A stretch of DNA of 64,000 bases from Serratia ficaria (GTDB lineage: Bacteria > Pseudomonadota > Gammaproteobacteria > Enterobacterales > Enterobacteriaceae), in contig NZ_LT906479.1 of NCBI RefSeq assembly GCF_900187015.1, forward strand, positions 3,410,001 through 3,474,000, in the 5' to 3' direction. The position numbers and the translations under genes are program-made. Positions 7,890 through 16,862 of the stretch are shown here, in pieces; the first letter of the stretch is position 1, and the number at the start of each line of letters is the position of its first letter. The notes under the pieces were generated by a model, which saw only the letters and a program-made list of their open reading frames with translations, was not told the DNA's origin and searched no databases.

Positions 7890-9541
7890 GCCTCCTCGAA
7901 TGTGGGCTGCCCGGCATGCGGCGTGCGGCGGGGGATCGCTGCGATCAATTGGCGGGTATAGTCGCTGCCCGGCATGGCGAACAGCTCGGCGGTGGCGCCG
8001 CCGTCCACCCGTTGACCGCGCTGCAGCACCGACACGCTGTGCGAAATCCGCCGCACCGTCGCCAGATCGTGAGAAATGAACAGGTAGGTCAGATCTCGCT
8101 CCTGCTGCAACTCCTGCAGCAAACGCAGGATCTGCGCCTGCACCCTGACGTCCAGCGCCGAGGTGGCTTCGTCCAGCACCAGCACCCGGGGCTGCAGCAC
8201 CAGCGCCCGGGCGATCGCCACCCGCTGCCGCTGGCCGCCGGACAGCTCGTGCGGCCTGCGGTTCAGCAAATCAGGCGGCAGCGCCACCCGTTCGAACAGT
8301 TCGCGCACCCGCCGATCGCGCTCGGCCTTGTCGAGCGGTTCGAAATTCAGCAGCGGCTCTTCAATGATTCGGTACAGCGTTTGCGCGGGGTCGAGCGAAC
8401 CGAACGGGTTTTGATAAACCAGCTGAATGCGGCGGCGGAACTGACGCAGCGCCTCCCCTTTCAGGCCGGTAACGTTGACGCCGTCGATCAGGATCTGCCC
8501 GGCATCCGGCCGCTCGAAGCCCAGCAGGCAGCGCGCCAGCGTGCTTTTGCCCGACCCGGACTCTCCCACCAACGCATGGGTGGTGCCGCGCGGCACGCTG
8601 AACGACACCCGATCCAGCGCGCGAAAGCCCTGCCCGCCGGACAGCCGAAAATCCTTCACCAGCGCCTGAACCACGATCGCCGGCGGCTGACCGCTGCGCT
8701 TCGCCGGCGGCGCGACGGCGCCGCTCAATGAAGGCACATCGGCGAGCAGCTGGCGGGTGTAATCGCTGGCGGGTGCGCGCAGCACCTCGGCGGTAGCGCC
8801 CTGTTCCTGCACCCGGCCGTGGCGGAACACCAACAGCCGATCGGCGCGTTCCGCCGCCACGCCCAAATCGTGGGTCACCAGCAGCACCGCGGTGCCGAAC
8901 TCGCGCCGCAGTTCGTCGATCAGATCGAGAATGCGTTTTTGCACCGTCACGTCCAGCGCGCTGGTCGGTTCGTCGGCGATGATCAACGCCGGCTGCAGCG
9001 CAATGGCGATGGCGATCAACACCCGCTGCTTCATGCCGCCGGAAAGTTGGTGCGGATACTGGCGCGCCCGCAGTTCCGGGTGCGTCAGCCCCACGCGGGT
9101 CAACAGCTCCGTCACCCGCTGTTGTACCTGCCCGCGCGGCAGCCGACGGTGAATATTGACGATCTCCGCCACCTGCTCGCCGATGGTTTTCACCGGGTTG
9201 AGCGAGCTGGAGGGATCTTGCGGGATCAGGCTGATTTGCGCCCCTCTCACCGCATCCAGCCGCCGCGATGGCCAGCCGGCGATATCGGTGCCGTGCAGCC
9301 GGATGGCGCCCTGTTCCAGATGGCCGTTGTCGGCCAGCAAGCCGATGATCGCCTGCGCCGTGGTGGTTTTGCCGGAGCCGGATTCGCCAACCAGCGCCAC
9401 CACCTCGCCCGGCTCAATCGCGAACGACACCTCATGCACCACCCTTCGGTTGCCTTCGTCGCCCTGATAGGCGATGGAAACCTTGTCCAGCGCCAGTACC
9501 GGCGGCCGCGCCGCCCGTTGCCATGCCGCTTGCACGCTCAT
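7886..9541 (-). CDS. fused dual-ATPase subunit of a peptide/opine-type ABC importer
   Basis: A 551-residue protein with two complete ABC cassettes in tandem, like DppD+DppF or GsiA. Cassette 1 has GESGSGKTT, the signature LSGGMKQRV and Walker B LIIADEPTSALD; cassette 2 has GESGSGKST, LSGGQRQRV and VLVLDEATSALD. The ATG at 9541 is chosen because the frame upstream is the antisense-free interior of the permease gene; the four-base ATGA overlap with the permease supports it. Peripheral inner-membrane protein energising the two permeases encoded just upstream. Both P-loops and both catalytic glutamates look intact. Confidence 0.92.
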   Translation of the reverse strand: MSVQAAWQRAARPPVLALDKVSIAYQGDEGNRRVVHEVSFAIEPGEVVALVGESGSGKTTTAQAIIGLLADNGHLEQGAIRLHGTDIAGWPSRRLDAVRGAQISLIPQDPSSSLNPVKTIGEQVAEIVNIHRRLPRGQVQQRVTELLTRVGLTHPELRARQYPHQLSGGMKQRVLIAIAIALQPALIIADEPTSALDVTVQKRILDLIDELRREFGTAVLLVTHDLGVAAERADRLLVFRHGRVQEQGATAEVLRAPASDYTRQLLADVPSLSGAVAPPAKRSGQPPAIVVQALVKDFRLSGGQGFRALDRVSFSVPRGTTHALVGESGSGKSTLARCLLGFERPDAGQILIDGVNVTGLKGEALRQFRRRIQLVYQNPFGSLDPAQTLYRIIEEPLLNFEPLDKAERDRRVRELFERVALPPDLLNRRPHELSGGQRQRVAIARALVLQPRVLVLDEATSALDVRVQAQILRLLQELQQERDLTYLFISHDLATVRRISHSVSVLQRGQRVDGGATAELFAMPGSDYTRQLIAAIPRRTPHAGQPTFEEA

Positions 9542-10428
9542 CGCGCCTTTCCTCCCAGCGAACGGCTGATGCGGTTGGCCGCCAGCACCACCGCCACCAC
9601 CACCATGCCCGGGAAGGTGGTCAGCCACCAGGCGGTGGAAATGTAGTTGCGCCCTTCGGCGATCAGCAGCCCCCATTCCGGGGTCGGCGGCGGGGTGCCG
9701 TAGCCGAGGAAACTCAGGGTGGCGATCGCCAGAATGGCGCTGCCGAACTGCAGCGCCGAGAAGGCGATCGCCGAAGTCAGCGAGTTCGGCAGGATATGCC
9801 GCCACAGCACCGCCCAAAAGCTGCCGCCGCTGCCGTAGGCCGCTTCGACGTAATCGCTGTGGCGCACTCGCACCACTTCCGCCCGCGCCAGGCGGGCAAA
9901 GTTGGCTACCGAAGTGACGCCCACGGCGATGGCGGCGTTGACCGTGCCGAAGCCCAGCAGAATGATGATGCTCAGCGACAGCAGCAGGCCGGGGATCGAC
10001 AGCAGCACGTCGACGACGCGCATCACGGCGTCGTCCGCCGCGCCGCCCAGCGCGCCGGCGATCAGGCCGAGCGCGGTGCCGAACACCAACCCCAGCGCCA
10101 CCGCCACTACCGCGCCGGCCAGGGTTTGCGAAGCGCCGTATACCATGCGCGCATACAGGTCGCGCCCCAGCTGATCGGTACCCAGCCAGTGCTCGCCGCC
10201 GGGCGCCAGCCGCTGCGCGCCGGCAATGCCTTCGGTGCCGCTGTAGGCGGTAAACAGCTGCGGCGCCAACGCCCACAGCGCCACCAGCGCCATGACCGCC
10301 CAGGCCAGCAGCAGCGTCAGGGGGACGCGGCGGCGGCTCGGGCGGCTGGCGGGCAGCGCGCCTTCACTTTCCGCGCCGGACAGATCGCGCTCCGGCACCG
10401 TGGCTTTGTCAAAGGAGATACTGCTCAT
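9538..10428 (-). CDS. ABC importer permease, DppC-like
   Basis: A 296-residue inner-membrane permease. After a polar N-terminus come ~6 membrane segments, the DppC/OppC entry HWLGTDQLGRDLYARMVYG, and the EAA loop EAAYGSGGSFWAVLWRHILPNSL that contacts the ATPase. The start at 10428 overlaps the end of the other permease by ATGA and follows AGGAG-like sequence inside that gene. Together with the DppB-like subunit it forms the channel of the importer. Confidence 0.92.
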   Translation of the reverse strand: MSSISFDKATVPERDLSGAESEGALPASRPSRRRVPLTLLLAWAVMALVALWALAPQLFTAYSGTEGIAGAQRLAPGGEHWLGTDQLGRDLYARMVYGASQTLAGAVVAVALGLVFGTALGLIAGALGGAADDAVMRVVDVLLSIPGLLLSLSIIILLGFGTVNAAIAVGVTSVANFARLARAEVVRVRHSDYVEAAYGSGGSFWAVLWRHILPNSLTSAIAFSALQFGSAILAIATLSFLGYGTPPPTPEWGLLIAEGRNYISTAWWLTTFPGMVVVAVVLAANRISRSLGGKAR

Positions 10429-11369
10429 AGGGATGCTCCTGCCTGGGTTTTCAGCCGCGGATCCAGCAGCGGGAACAGCAGATCCACCAGCAAGTTGATG
10501 GTGACGAAGGCGGCGGCCGAGATCAGCACTATCGCCTGCAGCACCGCCACGTCCTGATTGACCACCGCTTGCTGGGTCAGTTGCCCCAGGCCGCTGCGGC
10601 CAAACACGGTTTCGGTGATCAGCGCCCCGGCGATCAGTTCGCCGAACAGCATGCCGGCGATGGTCAGCGCCGGCAGCATGGCGTTGCGCGCCACGTGCCG
10701 CCACAGCACCCCGCTGCGGCCGGCGCCCTTGGCCCGCGCCACCGCGACGAACGGCCGGGTTTGCACCGCGTCGATGCTGCGGATCAGAATTTGCGCCAGC
10801 GGCGCGGAGATCGGCAGCGCCAGCGTCGCGATCGGCAGGATCAACCCCTGCCACTCGCCGGGGTTAATGATCGGGATCAGCTTCAGGCGGAACGAAAAGA
10901 TCTGAATCAGCACTATGCCCAGCCAGAAGGTGGGTACCGAAACGAACAGCGACGGCAGCGTCTGCAGCGCCGAACGCAGCCAGCCGAAGCCGGTCAGGTT
11001 GGAAGCAAAAGCGATAAGCAGCGCCAGCAGCAACGCCACCGCAAAGCCCAGCACCGCCAGCTGCAGCGTGGCGGGCAGATTAGCCGCCAGCAGCGCGGTA
11101 ACCGGCACCCCGGCCTGCATCGAGTAGCCCAGATCGCCATGCAGCACGCTGCCCAGGGTATGCAGATACTGCCGCCACAGGGGGACGTCCGCACCATAGG
11201 CCGCGCGCATGTCGGCAATCTGCGCCGGGCTCAGCCCCATGTCCGGGTTCTGAAATTTAATCAGGATCGCATCCCCCGGCAGCACCTGCAGCAGGATGAA
11301 CGACAGGGTAAAGGCCGCCCACAGCACCAATAGCGCCTGCCCGATGCGCCCCGCCAGATATCGGTTCAT
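10425..11369 (-). CDS. ABC importer permease, DppB-like
   Basis: A 314-residue inner-membrane permease beginning MNRYLAGRIGQALLVLWAAFTL, the usual DppB start with a membrane segment, then LPGDAI, and an EAA-type loop VARAKGAGRSGVLWRHVARNAMLPAL. Length is normal for the family. It follows the binding-protein gene by nine bases and overlaps the DppC-like gene, so stoichiometric expression is expected. Confidence 0.92.
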   Translation of the reverse strand: MNRYLAGRIGQALLVLWAAFTLSFILLQVLPGDAILIKFQNPDMGLSPAQIADMRAAYGADVPLWRQYLHTLGSVLHGDLGYSMQAGVPVTALLAANLPATLQLAVLGFAVALLLALLIAFASNLTGFGWLRSALQTLPSLFVSVPTFWLGIVLIQIFSFRLKLIPIINPGEWQGLILPIATLALPISAPLAQILIRSIDAVQTRPFVAVARAKGAGRSGVLWRHVARNAMLPALTIAGMLFGELIAGALITETVFGRSGLGQLTQQAVVNQDVAVLQAIVLISAAAFVTINLLVDLLFPLLDPRLKTQAGASL

Positions 11370-11378
11370 TGCCCCCCC

Positions 11379-13004
11379 TTAATGTTTCTCTAACCAGGCG
11401 CCGTAGAAGCTCGGGCGGCCGACCGCCTCGAAGCTCACCCCCTTCAAATAAGGCGCGCCGGCGAACACCTGCGGATCCTCGAAGAACGGGATCGCGTAGG
11501 CCTGGTCAATCAGGTAATTTTGCGCCTCGCCGGCTGTCTGCAGGCGTTTTTGCGCGTCAACCTCGGAGGCGATGCCGAGCAGCAGGGCGTTCAGCTTGTC
11601 GTCGCTAAAGCCGCTGTTGCTGCTGGCGCCGCCCTTCTGCAGCAGCCCGTCGCGGTTGGTTGGGTAAAACTGGCTTTTGATCACGTCCGGATCGGCGCGC
11701 CCCACCTCTACCACCGCCGCCGGGGTTTTCTGCGGGTCGAGGTTATCCGCCACCCGGCTGCCGGCGTCGCCCGCCAGAACGTTCAGCCGCGCGCCCACCT
11801 TGCCCCACTGCTGCGAAACCAGCTGCAGCACCGCCTTGTTCTGCGGCTGCGGCAAAGATTCGTACACCGTCAGCAACAGCTTCCTGCCGTCTTTTTCGCG
11901 CAGCCCGTCAGCGCCCTTCTTCCAGCCGGCTTCGTCCAACAGCCGGTTGGCCAGCTGCGGGTCGAATTTCAGCTTGTCGGACAGATCGACAAAGCCGGCG
12001 GCCGAGGCGGCGATCACCGATTTGGCCTGCGGGTAGTTGGCGGAGAACAGCGTATCGACGATTTGTTTGCTGTCGGTGGCGTGCAGCAGCGCCTGACGCA
12101 CCCGCAGATCGGCCACCAGCGGGTTATCCGGCCGGAAGGCGATGCTGTCGTTGACGCCGCGCGTCGGCGCGGCATAAATGATAAAGCCCTGATCCTGCGT
12201 CTGCTTCTCGTCATAGGCCTGGATCTGGCGGATAAAATCCGCCTGCCCGGCCTGCAGCGCGCCGATGCGCACGCTGTCTTCCCCGGTGACGATCACTTTA
12301 ACGCCGTCCAGATTGGCGCGGCCCTGCTGAGCCAGGCGGGCCGGCCCCCAGCTGTAGTCTTTGCGCGCGCTGAGATCGACCTCGCGCCCCAGCGTTTCGC
12401 CGCTGACCACAAAGGGGCCGGAGCCGATGATATGGCGCGCGTCGCCCAGTTGGTCGTAGCTGCGGTTCAGCGTGCTGAGCGATACCAGCCCGGAGCCGAT
12501 GGTGGCGGTGCCCTGCAGGAAGCCCGGCGACGATCGCGTGAAGAAGAATTTCACCGTTAGCGGATCCACCACTTCGCTGCGCTGGTAGTTATTGATCACC
12601 TCGGAAACCGGCAGGCGTTTCTCCCTGTTGCCCAACCCGTAGGTGTCGAAGTTCTTCGCCACCGCGTTGGCGTCCAGCGGCGTGCCGTCGGAGAAGGTCA
12701 CGCCGGGGCGCAACTTGAAGGTGTATTCGGTTTTGTCGGCGTTGCTGCTCCAGGACTCGGCGATCCAGGGTTCAATCTCCAGCGTCTTGGGGTTCTGATA
12801 GGTCAGCTTGTCGGTTATCTGGTTGAGAATGCCGCCGTTGGGGTAAAAACCGCCGGAAGGCGGATAAAGATTGGTGTGCGCCTGCTGTTCAAGGTAGACC
12901 AGCGTGCCGCCCTGCACCGCCGCCAGCGCCGGTTGCATCCCCGCCGCCAGCCCTAACGCCACCGCGATCCCGCTGGTTAACCCATTGAAAGAAAAATTAA
13001 ACAT
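11379..13004 (-). CDS. periplasmic solute-binding protein, family 5 (peptide type)
   Basis: A 541-residue SBP_bac_5 protein with a signal peptide (residues ~1-28, ending PALAAVQ) and GGTLVYLEQQAHTNLYPP, ESWSSNADKTEYTFKLRPGVTFSDGTPLDANAV, the family's diagnostic region. It matches the style of the group I recall as KPN_01854, linked to luciferase-like monooxygenases. First gene of the six-gene operon; its leader carries a full ERIC element between the likely promoter and the ATG. Ligand unknown; the downstream oxygenase and AhpD-like genes suggest an organosulfur or other small xenobiotic rather than a peptide. Confidence 0.88.
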   Translation of the reverse strand: MFNFSFNGLTSGIAVALGLAAGMQPALAAVQGGTLVYLEQQAHTNLYPPSGGFYPNGGILNQITDKLTYQNPKTLEIEPWIAESWSSNADKTEYTFKLRPGVTFSDGTPLDANAVAKNFDTYGLGNREKRLPVSEVINNYQRSEVVDPLTVKFFFTRSSPGFLQGTATIGSGLVSLSTLNRSYDQLGDARHIIGSGPFVVSGETLGREVDLSARKDYSWGPARLAQQGRANLDGVKVIVTGEDSVRIGALQAGQADFIRQIQAYDEKQTQDQGFIIYAAPTRGVNDSIAFRPDNPLVADLRVRQALLHATDSKQIVDTLFSANYPQAKSVIAASAAGFVDLSDKLKFDPQLANRLLDEAGWKKGADGLREKDGRKLLLTVYESLPQPQNKAVLQLVSQQWGKVGARLNVLAGDAGSRVADNLDPQKTPAAVVEVGRADPDVIKSQFYPTNRDGLLQKGGASSNSGFSDDKLNALLLGIASEVDAQKRLQTAGEAQNYLIDQAYAIPFFEDPQVFAGAPYLKGVSFEAVGRPSFYGAWLEKH

Positions 13005-13040
13005 GCCCGTCTGCCCTTATTATTTGAAAGTTACGGGTTG

Positions 13041-13164
13041 TACCCTATAGCTTTCAAGTTGCAGCAAGGCGGCAAACGCGAGGATCCTCAGGAGCTTACT
13101 TAAGTAAGTGACTGGGGTGAGCGCGTGCAGCCAACAATGCTGCAGCTTGAAAGATGACGGGTAT
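13041..13164. repeat. complete ERIC element
   Basis: About 124 bp containing the well-known conserved core used for ERIC typing (AAGTAAGTGACTGGGGTGAG...) and inverted terminal parts (TTTCAAGTTGCAGC / GCTGCAGCTTGAAAG). Size agrees with the ~126-bp enterobacterial repetitive intergenic consensus. It lies 37 bp upstream of the solute-binding protein start, so it is likely transcribed as a large hairpin in the 5' leader. Confidence 0.92.
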
Positions 13165-13299
13165 ATAACAAGCCAAATCGGCAGGGAGTAGAACGAACTA
13201 TTTTCGCTAACCTATGGCGCAAATCGCACAAGGCGAGGCGGCTTGGCAGAAAAGATGTTTTGTTATAACGTATCGTGAATAAGCGAGGGGAGTGAAAAG

Positions 13300-13548
13300 A
13301 TGAAAATTCAGCTATCGCTGCTGTTCCTTGGCCTGGCGGCCGGGCAGGCGGCGGCGTTTCAGTCCAAAGTGCCGGAGCCGCAGCCCGAACAGGCGCGCGC
13401 GGCGCAAGATAATATCGAAAGCCTGTTCTACGGTTTTCACGCGCTGGACGCCCAGGCGGTCAATCCCGGCACCTGCGCGGCGGTGCCGGTGCCGGGGTGC
13501 CAATGCGCGTTCTGCAGCCAGCTGCGCCAGGCCGGCGCGGCGAAATAA
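13300..13548 (+). CDS. small secreted Cys-containing protein, function unknown
   Basis: An 82-residue protein with a clear signal peptide (MKIQLSLLFLGLAAGQAAAF, cleavage around residue 19) and a strong GAGGGGAG ribosome site. The mature part is ~60 residues with four cysteines, three of them in CQCAFC near the C-terminus, which could bind metal or form disulfides. I do not recognise the family. It stands alone between the importer operon and alaX, transcribed divergently from the former. Confidence 0.65.
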   Translation: MKIQLSLLFLGLAAGQAAAFQSKVPEPQPEQARAAQDNIESLFYGFHALDAQAVNPGTCAAVPVPGCQCAFCSQLRQAGAAK

Positions 13549-13560
13549 ACCCGCCGCAGG

Positions 13561-14190
13561 TCAGCCCATTTCATACTGCACGATCAGCTGCCCTTTCTTC
13601 ATCTTCACCGCGGTGATGTTGACCTCGCCCAGCTCGCTCAGCGAGGCCACGTGGGTGCCGCCGCAGCCGTAGGCCGGCAAATCGCCGAAGCCGACCTGAC
13701 GCATGCCGTTCACTTCCCGCTGGCGGCGCGGCAGATCGGCGGCGATCAGCCGCGCCAGCTCCGCCTGCAGATAGCCCTGCTCCAGCGTTTGCGCGCCGGC
13801 GCCCGGCGTGAAGGTAATGCGCCCCTCACCCGGCCAATGGTGCGCCTTCACCGGCTGCCAGCCGCGGGTCTCGCCCAGCCAGCCGATCAGATGCCCGGCG
13901 GAATGCCAGCGGGTGTGCAGGCGGCGTTGTTCGCCATCCACCCGGGCCAGCACTGGCCCCAGCGGCAGCGGTTCGGCGGTGAAGTGCAGCACCTTATCGC
14001 CCTGCTGCGCCACCCGCAGCACCGCCGCTTCGCCCAGCGTGCCGCCGTCTGCGGGCTGCCCGCCGCCCTGCGGGTGGAACGGCGTGGCGTCCAGCTCAAT
14101 CGCGAAGGCGCCTTCTTCCACCGGGGTGCAGGCCAGCACCCGTACCTCGGCCTGTAAATCATCGCTGTAGTAATAACGTCGTTCGGTCAT
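13561..14190 (-). CDS. alanyl-tRNA editing protein AlaX
   Basis: A 209-residue free-standing homologue of the AlaRS editing domain, which hydrolyses Ser-tRNA(Ala) or Gly-tRNA(Ala). Zinc ligands are seen in HTRWHSAGHLIG (two His) and in YGCGGTHVASL (Cys and His). The N-terminal FHPQGGGQPADGG is typical. Two adjacent ATG codons (14193 and 14190) follow AGGAG; the second has better spacing. Divergent from the LysR regulator across ~84 bp. Trans-editing activity is known for the family. Confidence 0.88.
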   Translation of the reverse strand: MTERRYYYSDDLQAEVRVLACTPVEEGAFAIELDATPFHPQGGGQPADGGTLGEAAVLRVAQQGDKVLHFTAEPLPLGPVLARVDGEQRRLHTRWHSAGHLIGWLGETRGWQPVKAHHWPGEGRITFTPGAGAQTLEQGYLQAELARLIAADLPRRQREVNGMRQVGFGDLPAYGCGGTHVASLSELGEVNITAVKMKKGQLIVQYEMG

Positions 14191-14274
14191 CATTTTTCTC
14201 CTGGTTGGGGGAGCTATTATATTCGTGCCATAATCGCAGGATAATCCGTCATCGTCACAATGGACCTTTGCGCC

Positions 14275-15210
14275 ATGAGCACAAATCTTTCGCATTCGCT
14301 GCTGGCCGAAATGGCCGTTTTCGTCGAGGTGGTGGAAAGCGGCAGCTTCTCCGCCGCCGCCCGCCGCCTGGGCGCTTCGCCGTCCGCTATCAGCCGCAGC
14401 GTCGCCAGGCTGGAACAGGCGCTGGCGCTGCGCTTGCTGCACCGCACCACCCGCAAGCTGCGCCTGAGCGAAGCGGGGGAAGAGGTGTTGCTGCACTGCC
14501 GCAGCATGCTGGCGGCGGCGGACGCGGTGATGGCCGTCAACGGCCAGGGCGCCGCGGAGCCGGAAGGCGCGATCGGCGTCAGCGTGCCCAAGGCGGTGGG
14601 CAGATTCGTGCTGCATCCGCACATGCCGGAATTCCTGCGCCGTTACCCGAAGGTGGACGTTCGGCTGCGGCTGGAAGATCGTTATATGGATCTGATTGAC
14701 GATAGGGTCGATTTGGCGCTGCGCATCACCGATCGCCCTTCTCCCGGGTTGATCGGCCGTCAGTTAATGAGGATAGATCATCTGCTGTGCGCCACCCCGC
14801 ACTACCTGGCGCAGCACGGCGCGCCCCGGCAGCCGCAAGATCTCACGGCGCACAGCTGCATTTATCTCGGCGAAACGCCCAACGACGCGCGCTGGAAATT
14901 TCGCCGCGGCGGCAAAACGACCACGGTGGCAGTGCGCGGCCGCTACGCCGCCAACCATACCGGGGTACGGCTGGACGCGGTGAAGCAGCATATCGGCATC
15001 GGCAGCCTGCCGTATTTCACCGCGCGCCAGGCGCTGGACAGCGGTGAGCTGGTGCAGGTGCTGCCGGAATGGGATTTCCTCAGCAGCTATCACGGCGGCC
15101 TGTGGTTGCTGTATGCGCCCAACCAGCACCTGCCGCCCAAGCTGCGGGTGTTTATCGATTACCTCGTCGCCCGCCTGGCCAAAGAACCGCAGCTACAGCG
15201 CCTTGCGTAG
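14275..15210 (+). CDS. LysR-family transcriptional regulator
   Basis: A ~311-residue LysR regulator: N-terminal winged HTH (FVEVVESGSFSAAARRLGASPSAISRSVARLEQAL split over residues ~12-46) and a C-terminal periplasmic-binding-like effector domain. An in-frame ATG at 14260 is possible; 14275 gives the usual short leader before the HTH. It is divergent from alaX and could control it. Its 3' end overlaps the convergent alkB by 18 bp. Target and effector unknown. Confidence 0.85.
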   Translation: MSTNLSHSLLAEMAVFVEVVESGSFSAAARRLGASPSAISRSVARLEQALALRLLHRTTRKLRLSEAGEEVLLHCRSMLAAADAVMAVNGQGAAEPEGAIGVSVPKAVGRFVLHPHMPEFLRRYPKVDVRLRLEDRYMDLIDDRVDLALRITDRPSPGLIGRQLMRIDHLLCATPHYLAQHGAPRQPQDLTAHSCIYLGETPNDARWKFRRGGKTTTVAVRGRYAANHTGVRLDAVKQHIGIGSLPYFTARQALDSGELVQVLPEWDFLSSYHGGLWLLYAPNQHLPPKLRVFIDYLVARLAKEPQLQRLA

Positions 15211-15840
15211 GGTGATGTTGATGCGGTGCGGCCCCACCAGCGAATGGTAGCCTTCCTTGACCGGCATGATGCCGTGAAAGCACAGCCGCGACGGGCCGCC
15301 CCACACCACCACGTCGCCGTGCGCCAGCGGGATGCGCCGCGCCCGATCGCTGCGCTGCAGGCCGCCGAACTGAAACACCGCCGGCAGGCCGAGCGACACC
15401 GAAACGATCGGCGAACCGAAATCATGCTCGTCCTTATCCTGATGCAGCGACAGCTTGCTGCCGGGATCGTAGCGGTTCATCAGGCAGGAGTCCGGCACGA
15501 AGGGCGCGAACCCGGCCTGCTGCGCGGCTTCGTCCGCCAGCGCCAGCAGAATCTCCGGGATCGGCGGCCAGCGCTTGCCGCTGCGCGGATCGCGCGCCGA
15601 GTAGCGATAGCCGCGGCTGTCGCTGCTCCAGCCGTTGCCGCACCAGCTCATCGCCACCGACATCACATGCCCGCCGGGGGTGGTCATGTGCCGCCACGGC
15701 ACCTGGGCGACCACGCCCCGCACCGCCGCCAGCAGCTCCGGCCCGTGATCGCGCACGAAGCCATGCATCACCACCGCCCCCGGCACGATCTGCTCGCGCC
15801 ACGGCGGCGGTGGCGAATCTTCAAAGAGATCGATAGTCAT
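15193..15840 (-). CDS. alkB: DNA oxidative demethylase AlkB
   Basis: A 215-residue Fe(II)/2-oxoglutarate dioxygenase that reverses 1-methyladenine and 3-methylcytosine in DNA and RNA. The iron triad is visible as HQDKDE (His and Asp) and the distal His in GYHSLVGPHR; the 2-oxoglutarate-binding arginine is in RINITLR. SLGLPAVFQFGG and HGDVVVWGGPSRLCFHG are diagnostic. Length equals E. coli AlkB (216). It stands alone rather than behind ada. Confidence 0.95.
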   Translation of the reverse strand: MTIDLFEDSPPPPWREQIVPGAVVMHGFVRDHGPELLAAVRGVVAQVPWRHMTTPGGHVMSVAMSWCGNGWSSDSRGYRYSARDPRSGKRWPPIPEILLALADEAAQQAGFAPFVPDSCLMNRYDPGSKLSLHQDKDEHDFGSPIVSVSLGLPAVFQFGGLQRSDRARRIPLAHGDVVVWGGPSRLCFHGIMPVKEGYHSLVGPHRINITLRKAL

Positions 15841-15972
15841 CGCGAAACCTGTATGAATACACAGTATTCATTTTAAACGCCGCGCGCCGAATGTCCAGCG
15901 CCCGGCGGCCTCATTGTTGTTTATGACAAACTTATCTACAGTAGCCGCAATGAAATCAGTCACTCTCAAGGA

Positions 15973-16860
15973 ATGCGCGTGATTAAAGGCATCGGTCTTT
16001 CGGTTATCGCCTCGGTGTTATTCGGCGTGATGTATTACTACACCTCGACGCTGGCGCCGCTCGACGGCGAGCAGGTCTACGGCTGGCGCACCCTGCTGAC
16101 GGTGCCGTTTCTGACGCTGTTTATGCTGGTTTCCGCCGACTGGCGCAAGGTGGCCGAGACGCTGGCCTGGGCGCGCCAACGGCCGCGTCGGCTGCTGTTT
16201 CTGCCGCTGACCTCGGCGCTGCTGGGCGTACAGCTGTGGCTGTTTCTGTGGGCGCCGTTGCACGGCAAGGCGCTGGAGGTGTCGCTCGGCTATTTCCTGC
16301 TGCCGCTGGCCATGGTGCTGGCGGGCCGGGTGATATTCCGCGATCGGCTTTCGCTGCTGCAAAAACTGGCGGTGGCCTGCGCCATGCTCGGCGTGGGCAA
16401 TGCGCTGTATCAGGTGGGCGGCGTTTCCTGGAGCACGCTGGTGGTGGCCCTGGGTTATCCGGTTTACTTTATTTTGCGCCGGCGCTTCGGCACCGACAAC
16501 CTCGGCGGGCTGTGGTGCGAACTGGCGCTGATGCTGCCGGTGGCGGCCTGGTTCGCCTTCGGCGGCGACGGCGCGGCGGCGGCGCTGCGCGTCAGCCCGG
16601 CGCTCTATTGGCAAATCCCGCTGCTGGGGGTGATCAGCGCCGCGGCGCTGGTGTGCTACATCCTCGCCAGCCGGCTGTTGCCGTTCAGCCTGTTTGGCCT
16701 GCTGAGCTACGTGGAGCCGGTGCTGCTGGTGATCGTCGCCTTGCTGCTCGGCGAAAGCATCAGCCGCAGCGAGTGGCTGACCTATCTGCCGATTTGGCTG
16801 GCGGTGCTGCTGTTGGTGGCGGAAGGCACCCGCCACCTGCTGCGCCGCCGGCGCATTTGA
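15973..16860 (+). CDS. EamA/RarD-family permease
   Basis: A 295-residue inner-membrane protein with about ten membrane segments, in the drug/metabolite transporter superfamily. The opening FGVMYYYTSTLAPLDGEQVYGWRTLLT and the ending LLSYVEPVLLVIVALLLGE resemble RarD. An AAGGA ribosome site precedes the ATG at 15973. Convergent with entA (two-base gap). Substrate unknown. Confidence 0.8.
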   Translation: MRVIKGIGLSVIASVLFGVMYYYTSTLAPLDGEQVYGWRTLLTVPFLTLFMLVSADWRKVAETLAWARQRPRRLLFLPLTSALLGVQLWLFLWAPLHGKALEVSLGYFLLPLAMVLAGRVIFRDRLSLLQKLAVACAMLGVGNALYQVGGVSWSTLVVALGYPVYFILRRRFGTDNLGGLWCELALMLPVAAWFAFGGDGAAAALRVSPALYWQIPLLGVISAAALVCYILASRLLPFSLFGLLSYVEPVLLVIVALLLGESISRSEWLTYLPIWLAVLLLVAEGTRHLLRRRRI

Positions 16861-16862
16861 CC

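Noticed and set aside
9542..10276. N-terminal extension of the dual ABC ATPase to 796 residues
   Set aside because: The extra part is an Ala/Arg/Gly-rich out-of-frame reading of the DppC-like permease gene. The ATG at 9541 with ATGA overlap is the natural start.
13005..13300. Second sigma-54 promoter for the importer operon
   Set aside because: I looked for TGGC-N8-TGC with 10-bp GG-GC spacing on the minus strand; TTGGCTTGTTATATAC lacks the -12 GC. No credible site, so RpoN control is claimed only for ssuD.
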